Assembly (NCBI GenBank): GCA_007120165.1
Contig: SKOH01000021.1
Coordinates: forward strand, 1 to 64,000
Reading direction: 5' to 3'
Source of the DNA: Clostridiales bacterium
GTDB lineage: Bacteria > Bacillota > Clostridia > Peptostreptococcales > T1SED10-28
Length of the DNA stretch: 64,000 nt
Under the pieces are notes generated by a model. It was given only the letters and a program-made list of their open reading frames with translations, did not search any database and had not been told where the DNA came from. How positions within the stretch are numbered: position 1 is the first letter of the stretch; each line of letters starts with the position of its first letter. Below, in pieces: positions 1 through 10,222 of this stretch. The translations under genes and the position numbers were made by a program.

Positions 1-1217
1 CCGGCCATTACGAAGAACTGCTTAATCGCTCCGGATTTTACTGCGTCCACTACTTTATCCGCTAACTGCATTACTTGATTGTGAGCGAATCCACCAACAA
101 TCTTTCCTTCTTCAATTCCGGTAGGAGCCTTTGTTTTCTTTGCATGCTCGATTACTACGGAGAAGTCTTTCTTTCCGCCTTCTAATCGATTAGGAATATG
201 CTTGAATCCTGGATATCCGGAAGCTCCTGTGGTGTAAATCCGGTCACTGTAGCTTGCTTTTGGAGGTACGATGCAATTGGTGGTAAAGAGTACCGGTCCG
301 TTAAAGCTCTCAAATTCTTCTTTTTGTTTCCACCAGGCATTTCCGTAGTTTCCAACGAAGTGATCATATTTCTTAAATGCAGGGTAGTAGTTTGCTGGAA
401 GCATTTCAGAATGCGTGTATACATCTACTCCGGTTCCGGCAGTTTGTTCCAGTAACTCTTCAAAGTCCTTTAAATCATGTCCGCTTACCAGAATTCCAGG
501 GTTTCCTCTGACTCCGATTTCTACTTCAGTAATTTCCGGGTTTCCGTAAGTAGAAGTATGAGCTTCATCCAGTAGAGCCATTACGTCTACTCCGTATTTA
601 CCGGTTTCCAGTACCAAAGCTACCAGGTCATCAGCGCTCAGACCGTCATCTTCAGTTGAAACTAAGGCTCGTTCGATAAACTCGGAAATTTCCGCTTTAT
701 GCATATTAAGGTTTAGAGCGTGCTCTCCGTAAGCGGCCATTCCTTTTAGTCCAAAGATTACTAAGGAACGAAGGCTTCGAACATCTTCATTTTCTGTTGC
801 AAGAATTCCCACTTCGGTTTCAGTGGATTTAGTTTCGAAATCTTCTCGGTCTCCTGTCCAGGTTACAAAGCCTTTATAGCTTTTGTTTTCCAGTTTTCCT
901 TCCTGCTCGAGTAGACTTTTCAGTGCATCTCTTTCCGAAAGGGCTTTTTCAATACGGTCTTTGATGGCTTCTCCATCAAAGTTGGCATTGGTGATCGTAG
1001 AAAATAATCCGTCCATCATTAATCGATCGGTTTTATCCTGATTAAGGCCTGCTTTTCTGGCCTGAAGGTTTAGCTCAGCTACCCCTTTTAACGTATAAAT
1101 TAACAAATCTTGAAGGTTGGAAACGTCGCTGGTCTTTCCACAGGCTCCTGCCTTGGCACTGCAACCAACGTTACCTGCAGCTTCTTGACATTGATGACAA
1201 AACATTTCATTACTCAT
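1..1217 (-). CDS. hcp: Hydroxylamine reductase / hybrid cluster protein (Hcp), C-terminus cut by window edge
   Basis: Reverse-strand translation starts [45 protein letters not shown] (Hcp N-terminal Cys motif); continues open to base 1. Confidence 0.95.
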   Translation of the reverse strand, partial: MSNEMFCHQCQEAAGNVGCSAKAGACGKTSDVSNLQDLLIYTLKGVAELNLQARKAGLNQDKTDRLMMDGLFSTITNANFDGEAIKDRIEKALSERDALKSLLEQEGKLENKSYKGFVTWTGDREDFETKSTETEVGILATENEDVRSLRSLVIFGLKGMAAYGEHALNLNMHKAEISEFIERALVSTEDDGLSADDLVALVLETGKYGVDVMALLDEAHTSTYGNPEITEVEIGVRGNPGILVSGHDLKDFEELLEQTAGTGVDVYTHSEMLPANYYPAFKKYDHFVGNYGNAWWKQKEEFESFNGPVLFTTNCIVPPKASYSDRIYTTGASGYPGFKHIPNRLEGGKKDFSVVIEHAKKTKAPTGIEEGKIVGGFAHNQVMQLADKVVDAVKSGAIKQFFVMA

Positions 1218-1288
1218 TCTCTGATCTCTCCTTTTAGTGTAGTATTTCTTGCCTAAACCCATCATAAGGTATTTTTAACCTTGGTTCC

Positions 1289-1303
1289 GTGACAAAGCTC
1301 ACA
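1289..1303. promoter_or_regulatory. CRP/FNR-superfamily-like operator GTGA-N6-TCAC upstream of hcp
   Basis: cGTGACAAAGCTCACA; dyad centre about 41.5 bp upstream of a TSS inferred from TATGAT (-10) at 1261-1266 on the minus strand. Confidence 0.5.
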
Positions 1304-1386
1304 CTTTTAAAATTTCTTGATGCTTTAATAATTTCATTATATAATGGCAATATACAAATATTTGAAATTCAAGAAAGAGGTGCTTT

Positions 1387-1917
1387 ATGAAATCCATGGA
1401 CTTTCAGCTGAGAGATCTATTGCTAATCGCCTTAACCGTATCCTCGATCTTTGTGTTAGGTTATATTTTAATACCGGTAATGCAGTTCATGCCTCTGCCT
1501 GCCTATAAGGCCATTGTAGTCTCTCCCATATATGCCGGAGGCTTAACCATGCTGGCAAAAAAAATACCGAAGATCGGTATTGCTTCAGTACTGGGCCTGC
1601 TTATTGGGGTTTTGCTCAGCAGTTTTTTTATTGGAATGCTTTTCATTGCCTTCTTCGGCGGGGTCCTTACCGATCTGTTTTCCCTGGTTTTTTTCCGAGG
1701 GTATAAAAAAAGACTGGGTATTCAACTGTCTGCTGCTTTTTTTCCGGCAGTTCAGCTGCCCCTTACTTTTTATATGGCCGCATACACCATCGGAGGCGTT
1801 TCCGGGGAAGCTTTACGTCAACCGCTGCTGGTGGTTCTTCCTACGGCGTTGACTTTCTGTCTCGGCTATCTTGCGTCCTTAGGTACTTACCGTTTACTTG
1901 AGCGAAGAAATCTGTAA
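1387..1917 (+). CDS. Integral membrane protein (ECF S-component-like topology)
   Basis: 176 aa hydrophobic ORF with several TM segments; RBS aagaaagagg upstream. Confidence 0.7.
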   Translation: MKSMDFQLRDLLLIALTVSSIFVLGYILIPVMQFMPLPAYKAIVVSPIYAGGLTMLAKKIPKIGIASVLGLLIGVLLSSFFIGMLFIAFFGGVLTDLFSLVFFRGYKKRLGIQLSAAFFPAVQLPLTFYMAAYTIGGVSGEALRQPLLVVLPTALTFCLGYLASLGTYRLLERRNL

Positions 1918-2042
1918 TGAATTTTTTTATTATTTTTAAAAAAGATTATCTATTACAAGGCTAGAGAGCAATACGCTGTGTAAAATTTGCAGGGCAGGGT
2001 ATAGGACTAAATGTTAAGGATAAATTTAAAGGAGGGAAAACA

Positions 2043-2654
2043 ATGAAAATAAAAAGTATTTATGTGCCGCTGGAAGATTTGACCTTGGTAAAAGCAACGG
2101 ATAGTGTGCAGGAGGTGTTAAATCGATTTGAAGAAACCGGGATTTTTTCTTTACCCGTGGTTCAGGAGAATGAATTAAAAGGAACCATTTATAAAGAAAA
2201 ACTTTACCGAATTTTAGTGGAACAGGAGGATAAGGAGGCTTATTTAGCTAAAACAATCGACGCCTCATTAATTGTAAAGAATCAGCGGTCTACGACGCTG
2301 GAAGCACCGGTGGAAAGGGCTGCAAAGGAGTTTGTGGACAATCAGCTAACCTTTATTCCTGTGGAAAAAGAGGATGGAACCTTTGCCGGGATCGTCACCC
2401 ATAAAGCCATATTTGAGTATTTAGTGGATCTATTCGGCATCACCGACGATAAAATTGTGGTTTACATAGAGAATATGTCGGGGCAGTTAGCGAAGGTGTT
2501 GGAAGTATTTAAAAAGTTAAACGTCAATATTAAAAAAATCGTAGCGGAGGATGCAAAGGTTCTGAATCTCTACCGGTTAATTATTGAACCGGATAAGGAT
2601 TTGGATAAAGTCCGGCGAGAACTTAAAAATGCGGGTATCCGAATAGAAGAATAA
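2043..2654 (+). CDS. CBS-domain protein with C-terminal ACT-like region
   Basis: 203 aa; tandem CBS pattern (VQEVLNRFEETGIFSLPVV..., FVDNQLTFIPVEKEDGTFAGIVTHKAIFEYL) then ACT-like tail; RBS ggaggg. Confidence 0.8.
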   Translation: MKIKSIYVPLEDLTLVKATDSVQEVLNRFEETGIFSLPVVQENELKGTIYKEKLYRILVEQEDKEAYLAKTIDASLIVKNQRSTTLEAPVERAAKEFVDNQLTFIPVEKEDGTFAGIVTHKAIFEYLVDLFGITDDKIVVYIENMSGQLAKVLEVFKKLNVNIKKIVAEDAKVLNLYRLIIEPDKDLDKVRRELKNAGIRIEE

Positions 2655-2685
2655 ACCGCCCCCTAGGGGGATAAATGTCATACAA

Positions 2686-2727
2686 AACAGCGAAGGACCT
2701 TTCTCTTAGGAAAGGTCCTTCGCTGTT
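2686..2727. terminator. Bidirectional intrinsic terminator candidate
   Basis: 18-bp perfect stem AACAGCGAAGGACCTTTC / GAAAGGTCCTTCGCTGTT with 6-nt loop between convergent genes; T-tract on the minus strand side. Confidence 0.75.
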
Positions 2728-2804
2728 ACTGAATAAATTTTCACCGTATTCGGCAAGTGTCTTTAAATAATCGGTTCTTTAAATAATCGGTCAAGTACAG
2801 AGAA

Positions 2805-4157
2805 TTACATTAATCCCTGCACAAATACCACTAAGATAGCAATTGGAGCAACAAACTTAATTAAGAAACTCCACACGCCTGCAAGCTTGAAGTTAAGCGT
2901 ACCTTCATTGGAAGCTTCTTTAATGGCGTTTTCAATTCCCCAAATCCAGCCGATGAAAATACATAGAAAGAATCCGCCGATAGGCAGCAACAGATTACTG
3001 GCAACAAAATCAATGGAGTCCATTATATCAAGGCCGCGAATTAACGTTATATGGCTTAATGCGCCCATTCCCAGAGAAGAGGGCAGTCCTACGATAAACA
3101 CCAAAGCTCCCATCAATACTGCTGCAGCCTTACGGTTCATATTGAACTTATCCACTACGAAGGATACGGATGCCTCTAGAAGAGAAATGGAAGACGTCAA
3201 CGCTGCAAACAATACCAGCAGGAAGAATAATCCTCCAAAGACGATCCCCATAGGCATTTCTGCAAATACTTCCGGTAGAGTAATGAATAACAGTCCTGCA
3301 CCGGCATCCGGCTCATGACCCAGGGCAAATACCGCAGGAAGAATTGTAAGACCTGCGATTAATGCAATGATTGTATCCAATAAGGGAATGTAAATAGAGT
3401 TTTGCGGAAGGTTTTCACTTTTAGGAAGATAACTTCCGTAAGTAATAATAACCCCCATACCCAGACTCAGGGAGAAAAATACCTGGCCCAGGGCGGAAAG
3501 AATCACATCTCCCGTAATAGCTGAAAAATTCGGCTCCAGGAAGAAGCGGACGCCTTCCATGGCTCCATCCAGAGTTAAGGAACGGATCATTACCATGATC
3601 ATCATAATAAAGAGTCCCGGCATTAATATTTTACTGTATTTTTCTATACCGCCGCTAATACCGCCCATAACAATACCCAGGGTTAAAAAGGCAAAAATGC
3701 CGTGAAATAATACGGGCTCGAAAGTGCTGCCCACAAAGTCCATGAAAAAGCCGCCGTAGGCTCCGGATTCTATTCCGCTAAAGCCGCCGGTAATGGTTTG
3801 AAAGAAATAATTTATAATCCACCCGCCGATTACACTGTAAAAAGACAAAATCAGAAACGAGGCTAAGACTCCAATTCCTCCGACCCAAGCCCATTTCGAT
3901 CGAATCTTTTTATAGGCACCGATGGCATTTAATTGGGTATGCCGCCCAATTACCAGCTCTGCTAGCATTAGGGTAAATCCTACTAATAATAAAATTGCAA
4001 AATACACGATTAAAAATGCTCCACCGCCGTTACGGCCGGCTTCTACCGGGAAACGCCATAAGTTACCCAGTCCTACAGCGGATCCTGCAGCGGCTAAAAT
4101 AAAACCGATTTTTGAATTCCACTGTCCTCTTTCCTGTTGTTTCTCTAAAGATGCCAA
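2805..4157 (-). CDS. Sodium-dependent transporter, neurotransmitter:sodium symporter (SNF) family
   Basis: WNSKIGFILAAAGSAVGLGNLWRFPVEAGRNGGGAFLIVY signature; multi-TM 450 aa. Confidence 0.93.
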   Translation of the reverse strand: MASLEKQQERGQWNSKIGFILAAAGSAVGLGNLWRFPVEAGRNGGGAFLIVYFAILLLVGFTLMLAELVIGRHTQLNAIGAYKKIRSKWAWVGGIGVLASFLILSFYSVIGGWIINYFFQTITGGFSGIESGAYGGFFMDFVGSTFEPVLFHGIFAFLTLGIVMGGISGGIEKYSKILMPGLFIMMIMVMIRSLTLDGAMEGVRFFLEPNFSAITGDVILSALGQVFFSLSLGMGVIITYGSYLPKSENLPQNSIYIPLLDTIIALIAGLTILPAVFALGHEPDAGAGLLFITLPEVFAEMPMGIVFGGLFFLLVLFAALTSSISLLEASVSFVVDKFNMNRKAAAVLMGALVFIVGLPSSLGMGALSHITLIRGLDIMDSIDFVASNLLLPIGGFFLCIFIGWIWGIENAIKEASNEGTLNFKLAGVWSFLIKFVAPIAILVVFVQGLM

Positions 4158-4362
4158 TTGTAAAACCTCCTTGAATTTTTAGAATATTTAATAAAGTGTT
4201 AAAAAAATATCAACAGGAATCATTCTACAGTGTTCAGAATATTTTTGCAAGCGTTAAAAAATAAACAATCAGTAAGTACTTATAACTTTGCTGCATAACC
4301 TGAAAATCCCTAAGTTACCTAGGTCATTTGTGCTAAATAAGGAAAGGTTTTTATATTTATGT

Positions 4363-4390
4363 TTGAACCTGTCAGAAAATATAGTATAAT
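4363..4390 (+). promoter_or_regulatory. Sigma-70/A-type promoter upstream of ftsZ
   Basis: TTGAAC-N16-TATAAT. Confidence 0.6.
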
Positions 4391-4435
4391 GTAGAAAATA
4401 AAGGCTTATAGACTATTTTAAAGGAGTGGGTAGAG

Positions 4436-5503
4436 ATGTTGGAGTTTGACATAAATGATGACAGTCATATTGCAAAAATTAAAGTAATCGGTACCGGCGG
4501 CGGTGGCAATAACGCTTTGAATCACATGGTAAATTCAGGGCTGCAGGGGGTAGAGTATATTGCTGTTAATACGGATAAACAGGCGCTGTTTAATTCCGTT
4601 GCCGATCACAAACTGCAAATCGGCAATAAAATAACAAAAGGCTTAGGAGCCGGAGCAAACCCTGAAATCGGTAAAAAAGCCGCTAATGAAAGCGAAGCGG
4701 AAATCGAAGCCTTGCTGCAGGGGGCCGATATGGTCTTTATTACCGCAGGAATGGGCGGCGGCACCGGCACCGGTTCGGCACCGGTAATTGCGGAAGTTGC
4801 CAAACGTCTGGGAATACTAACTGTCGGGGTGGTAACCGAACCCTTCCGCTTTGAAGGAAAAAGAAGAGCCAAAGCGGCAAAAGCCGGTCTTGAAGAGTTA
4901 AAGCTCCATGTAGACACCTTGGTAATGGTTCCAAATGATAAGTTATTGGAAGTTGCCGAGAGCAATACCAGCATGCTGGATGCTTTTAAACTGGCAGACA
5001 ATGTACTTCGCCAGGGAGTTCAAGGGATCTCGGATCTGATTACGATCCCGGGACTTGTCAATCTGGATTTTGCAGATGTAAGTACCGTCATGCGGGAGCA
5101 GGGAATCGCCCATATGGGAGTGGGAGTTGCAGAAGGAGAAAACAAAGCAGTCAAAGCGGTAAACAAGGCAATCGACAGCCCACTGCTGTCCACCTCAATT
5201 AAAGGGGCCAAGGGTGTTTTATTAAACATCACAGGAAATGCAGACATGAATCTTTTCGAGATCAACGAAGCTGCAGAGATTATTACCGATAAGGCGGATC
5301 CTGAAGCGAATATTATTTTCGGCTCCGTAATTGATGAAACCATCGGGGATAAAATTAAAGTAACCATTATTGCTACCGGTTTTGAAGAAGAATCCTCGGA
5401 TGGGGAGGCAAAAGTATTAAAGGATAAGAACATAGAAGGGACAAGAGAGACGGAATCTCCGAAGGAATTCGATATTCCTGAATTTTTATATCGGCGGGAC
5501 TAG
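4436..5503 (+). CDS. ftsZ: Cell division protein FtsZ
   Basis: Tubulin signature [18 protein letters not shown]7-loop region, C-terminal peptide [11 protein letters not shown]. Confidence 0.95.
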   Translation: MLEFDINDDSHIAKIKVIGTGGGGNNALNHMVNSGLQGVEYIAVNTDKQALFNSVADHKLQIGNKITKGLGAGANPEIGKKAANESEAEIEALLQGADMVFITAGMGGGTGTGSAPVIAEVAKRLGILTVGVVTEPFRFEGKRRAKAAKAGLEELKLHVDTLVMVPNDKLLEVAESNTSMLDAFKLADNVLRQGVQGISDLITIPGLVNLDFADVSTVMREQGIAHMGVGVAEGENKAVKAVNKAIDSPLLSTSIKGAKGVLLNITGNADMNLFEINEAAEIITDKADPEANIIFGSVIDETIGDKIKVTIIATGFEEESSDGEAKVLKDKNIEGTRETESPKEFDIPEFLYRRD

Positions 5504-5548
5504 GAACCTTCAATGGACTAGAAACAATTTAAACTTTAAAACATAGCA

Positions 5549-5596
5549 AACATTAAAAGCACTGGCGGGAATAGATCCCCCAGTGCTTTTAATGTT
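5549..5596. terminator. Bidirectional terminator between ftsZ and degV-family gene
   Basis: 17-bp perfect stem AACATTAAAAGCACTGG / CCAGTGCTTTTAATGTT. Confidence 0.75.
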
Positions 5597-5640
5597 ACGA
5601 ATAGTTTTTTGGTAATACTATTTGCTTATCATTTATAGGC

Positions 5641-6465
5641 TTAGAAACAAACCAGCAGTCCGCCGGGACCGGCATGGGTACCGATTACTGGGCCCATTGT
5701 GGTCAGCAAAATCTCCTTTGGCTTAAACTTTTCTTCGATTTCTTCCTTCAGGGCCTGGGCATCCTCTAAACAATCGCAGTGGGTAATGCCGATGGTCAGG
5801 TCTGTATAGTCGATATTTTTCTTTTCCATCTCTTCGGTTAAGGCACGGATTCCCTTCTTCTTACCCCGTAGGGTTTTAAGGATTTTTACGTGGCCCTCAT
5901 CCACATGAACGATGGGTTTTAGGTTAAAGAGGTTGGCTACAAACTCCTTAGGCTTGCTGACCCTTCCCCCTTTAACTGCATTTTCCAGAGTTTCCAAGTA
6001 GACTACTACGTTCATTTGGTCCCGGTATTTTTGAAGATTTTCCAGAATCATGGGCTTGGAAACCCCTTCTTGTGCTAACTGGGAGGCTCTTAGCACCTGG
6101 AGTCCCACCCCAATGGAACCGCTTAATGTGTCAAAAATATCGATGTCCCCGTCAACCTTTTTCTTCGCTACGTTGGCCGCATCGAAGGTTGCACTGAGTT
6201 TAGAGGAAAGATGGATGCTCAAGACCTCTTTATACTCTTCCACCCCATTTTTAAAGGAATCGAGAAATGCCTGGGGTGAGGGCTGAGAGGTTTTGGGCAG
6301 GGTGGGGGAATTTTTCATTTTGATAAAAAATTCCTGATGGTTTAAATCTACTCCGTCGGTGTAATCCACCCCGTCAATTTCAATTTTTAGAGGGATTACA
6401 TCGATGTTGTATTTTTCAATCAGATTTTTCGGTAAATCACACGAGCTGTCGGTTACTATTTTCAT
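5641..6465 (-). CDS. DegV family (fatty-acid-binding) protein
   Basis: MKIVTDSSCDLPKNLIEKYNIDVIPLKI N-terminus, C-terminal GPVIGTHAGPGGLLVCF. Confidence 0.93.
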   Translation of the reverse strand: MKIVTDSSCDLPKNLIEKYNIDVIPLKIEIDGVDYTDGVDLNHQEFFIKMKNSPTLPKTSQPSPQAFLDSFKNGVEEYKEVLSIHLSSKLSATFDAANVAKKKVDGDIDIFDTLSGSIGVGLQVLRASQLAQEGVSKPMILENLQKYRDQMNVVVYLETLENAVKGGRVSKPKEFVANLFNLKPIVHVDEGHVKILKTLRGKKKGIRALTEEMEKKNIDYTDLTIGITHCDCLEDAQALKEEIEEKFKPKEILLTTMGPVIGTHAGPGGLLVCF

Positions 6466-6733
6466 ATCACATCACCTTCCTTAGTGGTTTCGGTACTATA
6501 ATAATATTATAGCATGTTTCCATGCACCTTTCATCGTTCATTAAAAAATTGTATCAATATTTGGAAAAGTATTGGTGCGAAGGAAAGTTCTCTGGGAATT
6601 TGCGTATCGATTGAAGAAATTGGGTATATAAAAACCCCATGTTGAAGGATATTCTGGGATGAAATGAAATCATACCCGCTGTTTACAACTTCATCACCAG
6701 GGTATTTAAAAAATAAAAGGAGGAGGAATCATA

Positions 6734-7867
6734 GTGTTTACAAGAAAACAATTAGATCAGCTGTTAGAAAACCGAAAACAAGTAAACCTGTCGATTTTTT
6801 TATCTACCGGGGTAAAGGAAGGAAATCCCCAGCAAGGAAAGATTCGGTTTAAAAACCTTATTAAGCAAGGGGCAAGCCAACTGGAAAAACAGGGTTTGAA
6901 AGAAGCGGAAATAAAAAAATTCACCGCACCCATGGAAGAACTGGTGGAATACACCAAGTTTTGGAATACCTTAGACCGGGGCTTTGCAATTTTTGCTACG
7001 GAAGATGAAGTTTATCATTATAATATGCCCGTAGAGTTTGAGGATACCGTGGTGGTGAAGGATCAATTCTATATCAAGCCGCTATTCCCGGTATTTCAAC
7101 AAAATGGTCAGTTCTATATCTTAGCCGTAAGTCAAAATGATCTGCGTTTGCTTCATTGTACCCGGGATGAAGTTTCTGAAGTGGAACTAACGGGTGTACC
7201 GAAGAGTTTCGAGGAAGCCCTGCAATATGATACTCCGTCACCCACATTACAGCACGGGGCAAGGACGGCCAGCGGAGCAGCCGTATTCCATGGTCACGGA
7301 TACGGGATGGAAGATGAAAAGGTGGACATTGCCAAGTATTTTCAGGTCATTAGCCAAAGCCTCCATAAAGAACTGGAAGATAAATCTATTCCAATGATAC
7401 TGGCAGCCGTGGACTTTTTGCATCCGATTTTTAAAGATAACAACAAGTACCCGAAGCTGCTGGATGAAGGGATTATTGGAAATCCCGACAATAAAAAGAA
7501 GACAGAGCTGCAAAAAGAGGGGTGGAGGATTTTTAAACCCTATCTGGAAAAAGAAGAAAACGAGGCGCTGGATAAGTATCATCAACTGATCGGATCAGGG
7601 AAAGCTTCCCATAACATTGAAGAAATCGTCAATGGGGCCTATAATCAGCGAGTAGAAACCTTATTGGTCCAAGAAAACACACAATTATGGGGGATGTATG
7701 ATTCGAAGAATCAGAAGGTGCAGATCAGTGAGGGCCCCGATGAAACCCAGGAAGAATTATTTAACTTTGCATCGGTGCATACCTTCTTAAACAGCGGAAA
7801 GGTTTATATTCTGCAGGAAGACAAAATGCCGAACAATCAAAAAGTTGCAGCGGTGTTTAGATACTAA
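6734..7867 (+). CDS. baeRF-type protein (bacterial archaeo-eukaryotic release factor family)
   Basis: 377 aa; LSIFLSTG..., C-terminal LWGMYDSKNQKVQISEGPDETQEELFNFASVHTFLNSGKVYIL resembles eRF1-like domains of baeRF proteins; RBS aggaggaatc. Confidence 0.7.
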   Translation: MFTRKQLDQLLENRKQVNLSIFLSTGVKEGNPQQGKIRFKNLIKQGASQLEKQGLKEAEIKKFTAPMEELVEYTKFWNTLDRGFAIFATEDEVYHYNMPVEFEDTVVVKDQFYIKPLFPVFQQNGQFYILAVSQNDLRLLHCTRDEVSEVELTGVPKSFEEALQYDTPSPTLQHGARTASGAAVFHGHGYGMEDEKVDIAKYFQVISQSLHKELEDKSIPMILAAVDFLHPIFKDNNKYPKLLDEGIIGNPDNKKKTELQKEGWRIFKPYLEKEENEALDKYHQLIGSGKASHNIEEIVNGAYNQRVETLLVQENTQLWGMYDSKNQKVQISEGPDETQEELFNFASVHTFLNSGKVYILQEDKMPNNQKVAAVFRY

Positions 7868-7900
7868 GCAAGCAGTAGTGTAAAAAAGTAAATTTTTAAT

Positions 7901-7940
7901 AAAGCTTTGGTGCCCTTTGGGGGTGCCAAAGCTTTTTTTT
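7901..7940 (+). terminator. Intrinsic terminator
   Basis: AAAGCTTTGG...CCAAAGCTTTTTTTT. Confidence 0.8.
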
Positions 7941-8192
7941 GAAAAATTTCGCTTCTAAAGCAGGGAATGAGAACGTTTACCTAGAATAGTAAAAGAGAGT
8001 GAAGATTATAGGGATATTAAAAGAGCAAACTGGTATTTGGTGGACGGTGGACCCCAAAGCCCCCAGGTTTATGAGCTGAAGCAAAGGAAGGAAATACTGC
8101 TTTTAACGAATATTTATGGACAAACGTAAAAGAAATCGATAGAATGGTGTAGATAATAGTTAATTTTAAAAGGGAATTTAGGAGGAAATAGG

Positions 8193-10181
8193 ATGTCAGC
8201 TAAAAAAAACACCTATGGAAATCATAGTCTATCCACCTTATCGGAAAAGAATAAAGTTCGGCTACGTCCCGGTGTAATTTTTGGGTCCGATGGCTTGGAA
8301 GGCTGTCAGCATACCTTGACGGAAATCGTCGGGAATTCCAGGGATGAAGCCAACGCCGGTTTTGGAGATAAAATCATGGTTAACCGATATAAGGATCATT
8401 CCATTGAAGTTATTGACTTCGGCCGGGGGATCCCCATTGAATACAATGAAAAGGAACAAAAGTATAATTGGAAAATTGTGTTTACAATTTTATACGGCGG
8501 TGGGAAATACCACAACAATCAAGCGGGTAGCAGCTATAAATTCAGTGTGGGTCTAAATGGCCTCGGTACGGCTGCAACCCAGTTTGCTTCTGAATTTATG
8601 GATGTGGAGGTAGTACGGGACGGATACCAGTACACCTTAAACTTTCGCCAAGGAGAAAATATCACCGGAACCCCGGAAGGATACCGGAAAGAAAAAAATC
8701 CCGGGGATCCAACCGGCACAAGAATTCGGTGGAAACCCGACTATCAGGTTTTTAACGAAATCAAAATTCCCATAGAGTATTTTCAAAAAATATTAAAGCG
8801 ACAAGCCATAGTCAATAAGGGAATCACTTTTGAGCTTTATGACGATATAACCGGGGAGACCTTTACCTATTTATACCCTAAAGGAATTGTAGATTACGTG
8901 AAGGAACATTGCGGGGACTCAGGCCTAACCGAGGTGAAGTACTACGAAGGGGAGACCAAAGGCCGGGATCGCCATGATAAACCCGAGTACCATGTGAAGA
9001 TGGAAGTGGCCTTTGTATTTAATAATGAACAGACTGCCCTGGAGTATTTCCATAACTCCAGTTTTTTAGAGCACGGAGGGGCCCCGGATAAAGCGGTAAA
9101 AAACGCCTTTATCGCTTCGGTGGACCAGAGTTTAAAGGAACGGAGTCTTTATAAAAAAGGGGAGAAAAAAATCACCTTTACCGATATTGAGGACAGTTTG
9201 ATTTTAGTAAGCAACACCTTTTCTACGGAGACCAGCTATGAAAACCAGACGAAAAAGGCCATTACCAACAGTTTTATCCAACAGGCCATGACCGCATTTT
9301 TAAAAGAGAAACTGGAAATTTATTTTATTGAAAATGCCAAGGATACAAAAATTATTTTAGAGCAGGTACTGATTAATAAACGAAGTCGGGAAAAGGCGGA
9401 AAAGACCCGAATCGATATTAAAAAGAAACTCAATAAAAAAATTGATAATATTACAAACAAACCCAAAAAGTTTGTAGACTGCAGAAGCAAGGATAAAAAC
9501 CTGCGGGAACTCTTTATTGTGGAGGGAGACTCGGCTCTGGGAAGCACAAAAATGGGTCGGAATTCGGACTTTCAGGGAATTATGCCGGTACGGGGTAAAA
9601 TCCTGAACTGTTTAAAATCCGATTATGATAAGATCTTTAAAAATGATATCATTGTGGATCTGTTAAAGGTATTGGAATGCGGAGTGGAGTTGAATACGAA
9701 GCAAAAAGATTTGAATACCTTCGATATTGACCGCCTGAACTGGAATAAAATTATCATCTGTACCGATGCCGATGTGGACGGATTTCAAATTCGAACATTG
9801 ATCCTGACGATGTTATATGTTCTAACTCCCACATTAATTGAACAGGGGTATGTATATATTGTAGAATCTCCCCTCTATGAAATTACCGATAAGAAAAATA
9901 CCTATTTCGCTTTCGACGAGGGAGAAAAGCGGGCCATCGTAAAAAGGATTAAGGGGAAATATACCCTGCAAAGATCCAAGGGCCTTGGAGAGAATGAGGC
10001 GGATATGATGTGGGAGACCACCATGAATCCGGAAACCCGAAGACTGATTCAGGTAACCCCCTCGGATATTCAGCAGACGAAAGCTGCCTTTGACCTCTTT
10101 TTGGGAGATAATCTGGAGGGCAGAAAAGAATATATCGAAATCCATGGTGCGGAGTATATCGACGAAGTCGATATCATTTAA
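8193..10181 (+). CDS. parE: Type IIA DNA topoisomerase B subunit (GyrB/ParE family, divergent)
   Basis: GHKL ATPase (EIVGNSRDEANAG, IDFGRGIP), TOPRIM (FIVEGDSALGSTKMGRNSDFQGIMPVRGKILN, DADVDG); 662 aa. Confidence 0.88.
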   Translation: MSAKKNTYGNHSLSTLSEKNKVRLRPGVIFGSDGLEGCQHTLTEIVGNSRDEANAGFGDKIMVNRYKDHSIEVIDFGRGIPIEYNEKEQKYNWKIVFTILYGGGKYHNNQAGSSYKFSVGLNGLGTAATQFASEFMDVEVVRDGYQYTLNFRQGENITGTPEGYRKEKNPGDPTGTRIRWKPDYQVFNEIKIPIEYFQKILKRQAIVNKGITFELYDDITGETFTYLYPKGIVDYVKEHCGDSGLTEVKYYEGETKGRDRHDKPEYHVKMEVAFVFNNEQTALEYFHNSSFLEHGGAPDKAVKNAFIASVDQSLKERSLYKKGEKKITFTDIEDSLILVSNTFSTETSYENQTKKAITNSFIQQAMTAFLKEKLEIYFIENAKDTKIILEQVLINKRSREKAEKTRIDIKKKLNKKIDNITNKPKKFVDCRSKDKNLRELFIVEGDSALGSTKMGRNSDFQGIMPVRGKILNCLKSDYDKIFKNDIIVDLLKVLECGVELNTKQKDLNTFDIDRLNWNKIIICTDADVDGFQIRTLILTMLYVLTPTLIEQGYVYIVESPLYEITDKKNTYFAFDEGEKRAIVKRIKGKYTLQRSKGLGENEADMMWETTMNPETRRLIQVTPSDIQQTKAAFDLFLGDNLEGRKEYIEIHGAEYIDEVDII

Positions 10182-10222
10182 TACAGTAACCGTGGACAGG
10201 GAAGAACTAGGAGGCGTAAACT

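Noticed and set aside
2887-3318. 143-aa plus-strand ORF inside the SNF transporter gene (also 3922..4182)
   Set aside because: Antisense to a clear transporter; no family resemblance, no RBS.
4606-5433. Minus-strand ORFs of 131, 64 and 137 aa within ftsZ
   Set aside because: Antisense shadow ORFs of a highly conserved gene.
6664-6852. 62-aa ORF overlapping the baeRF start
   Set aside because: Out of frame with the baeRF gene, which has a strong RBS; no independent support.
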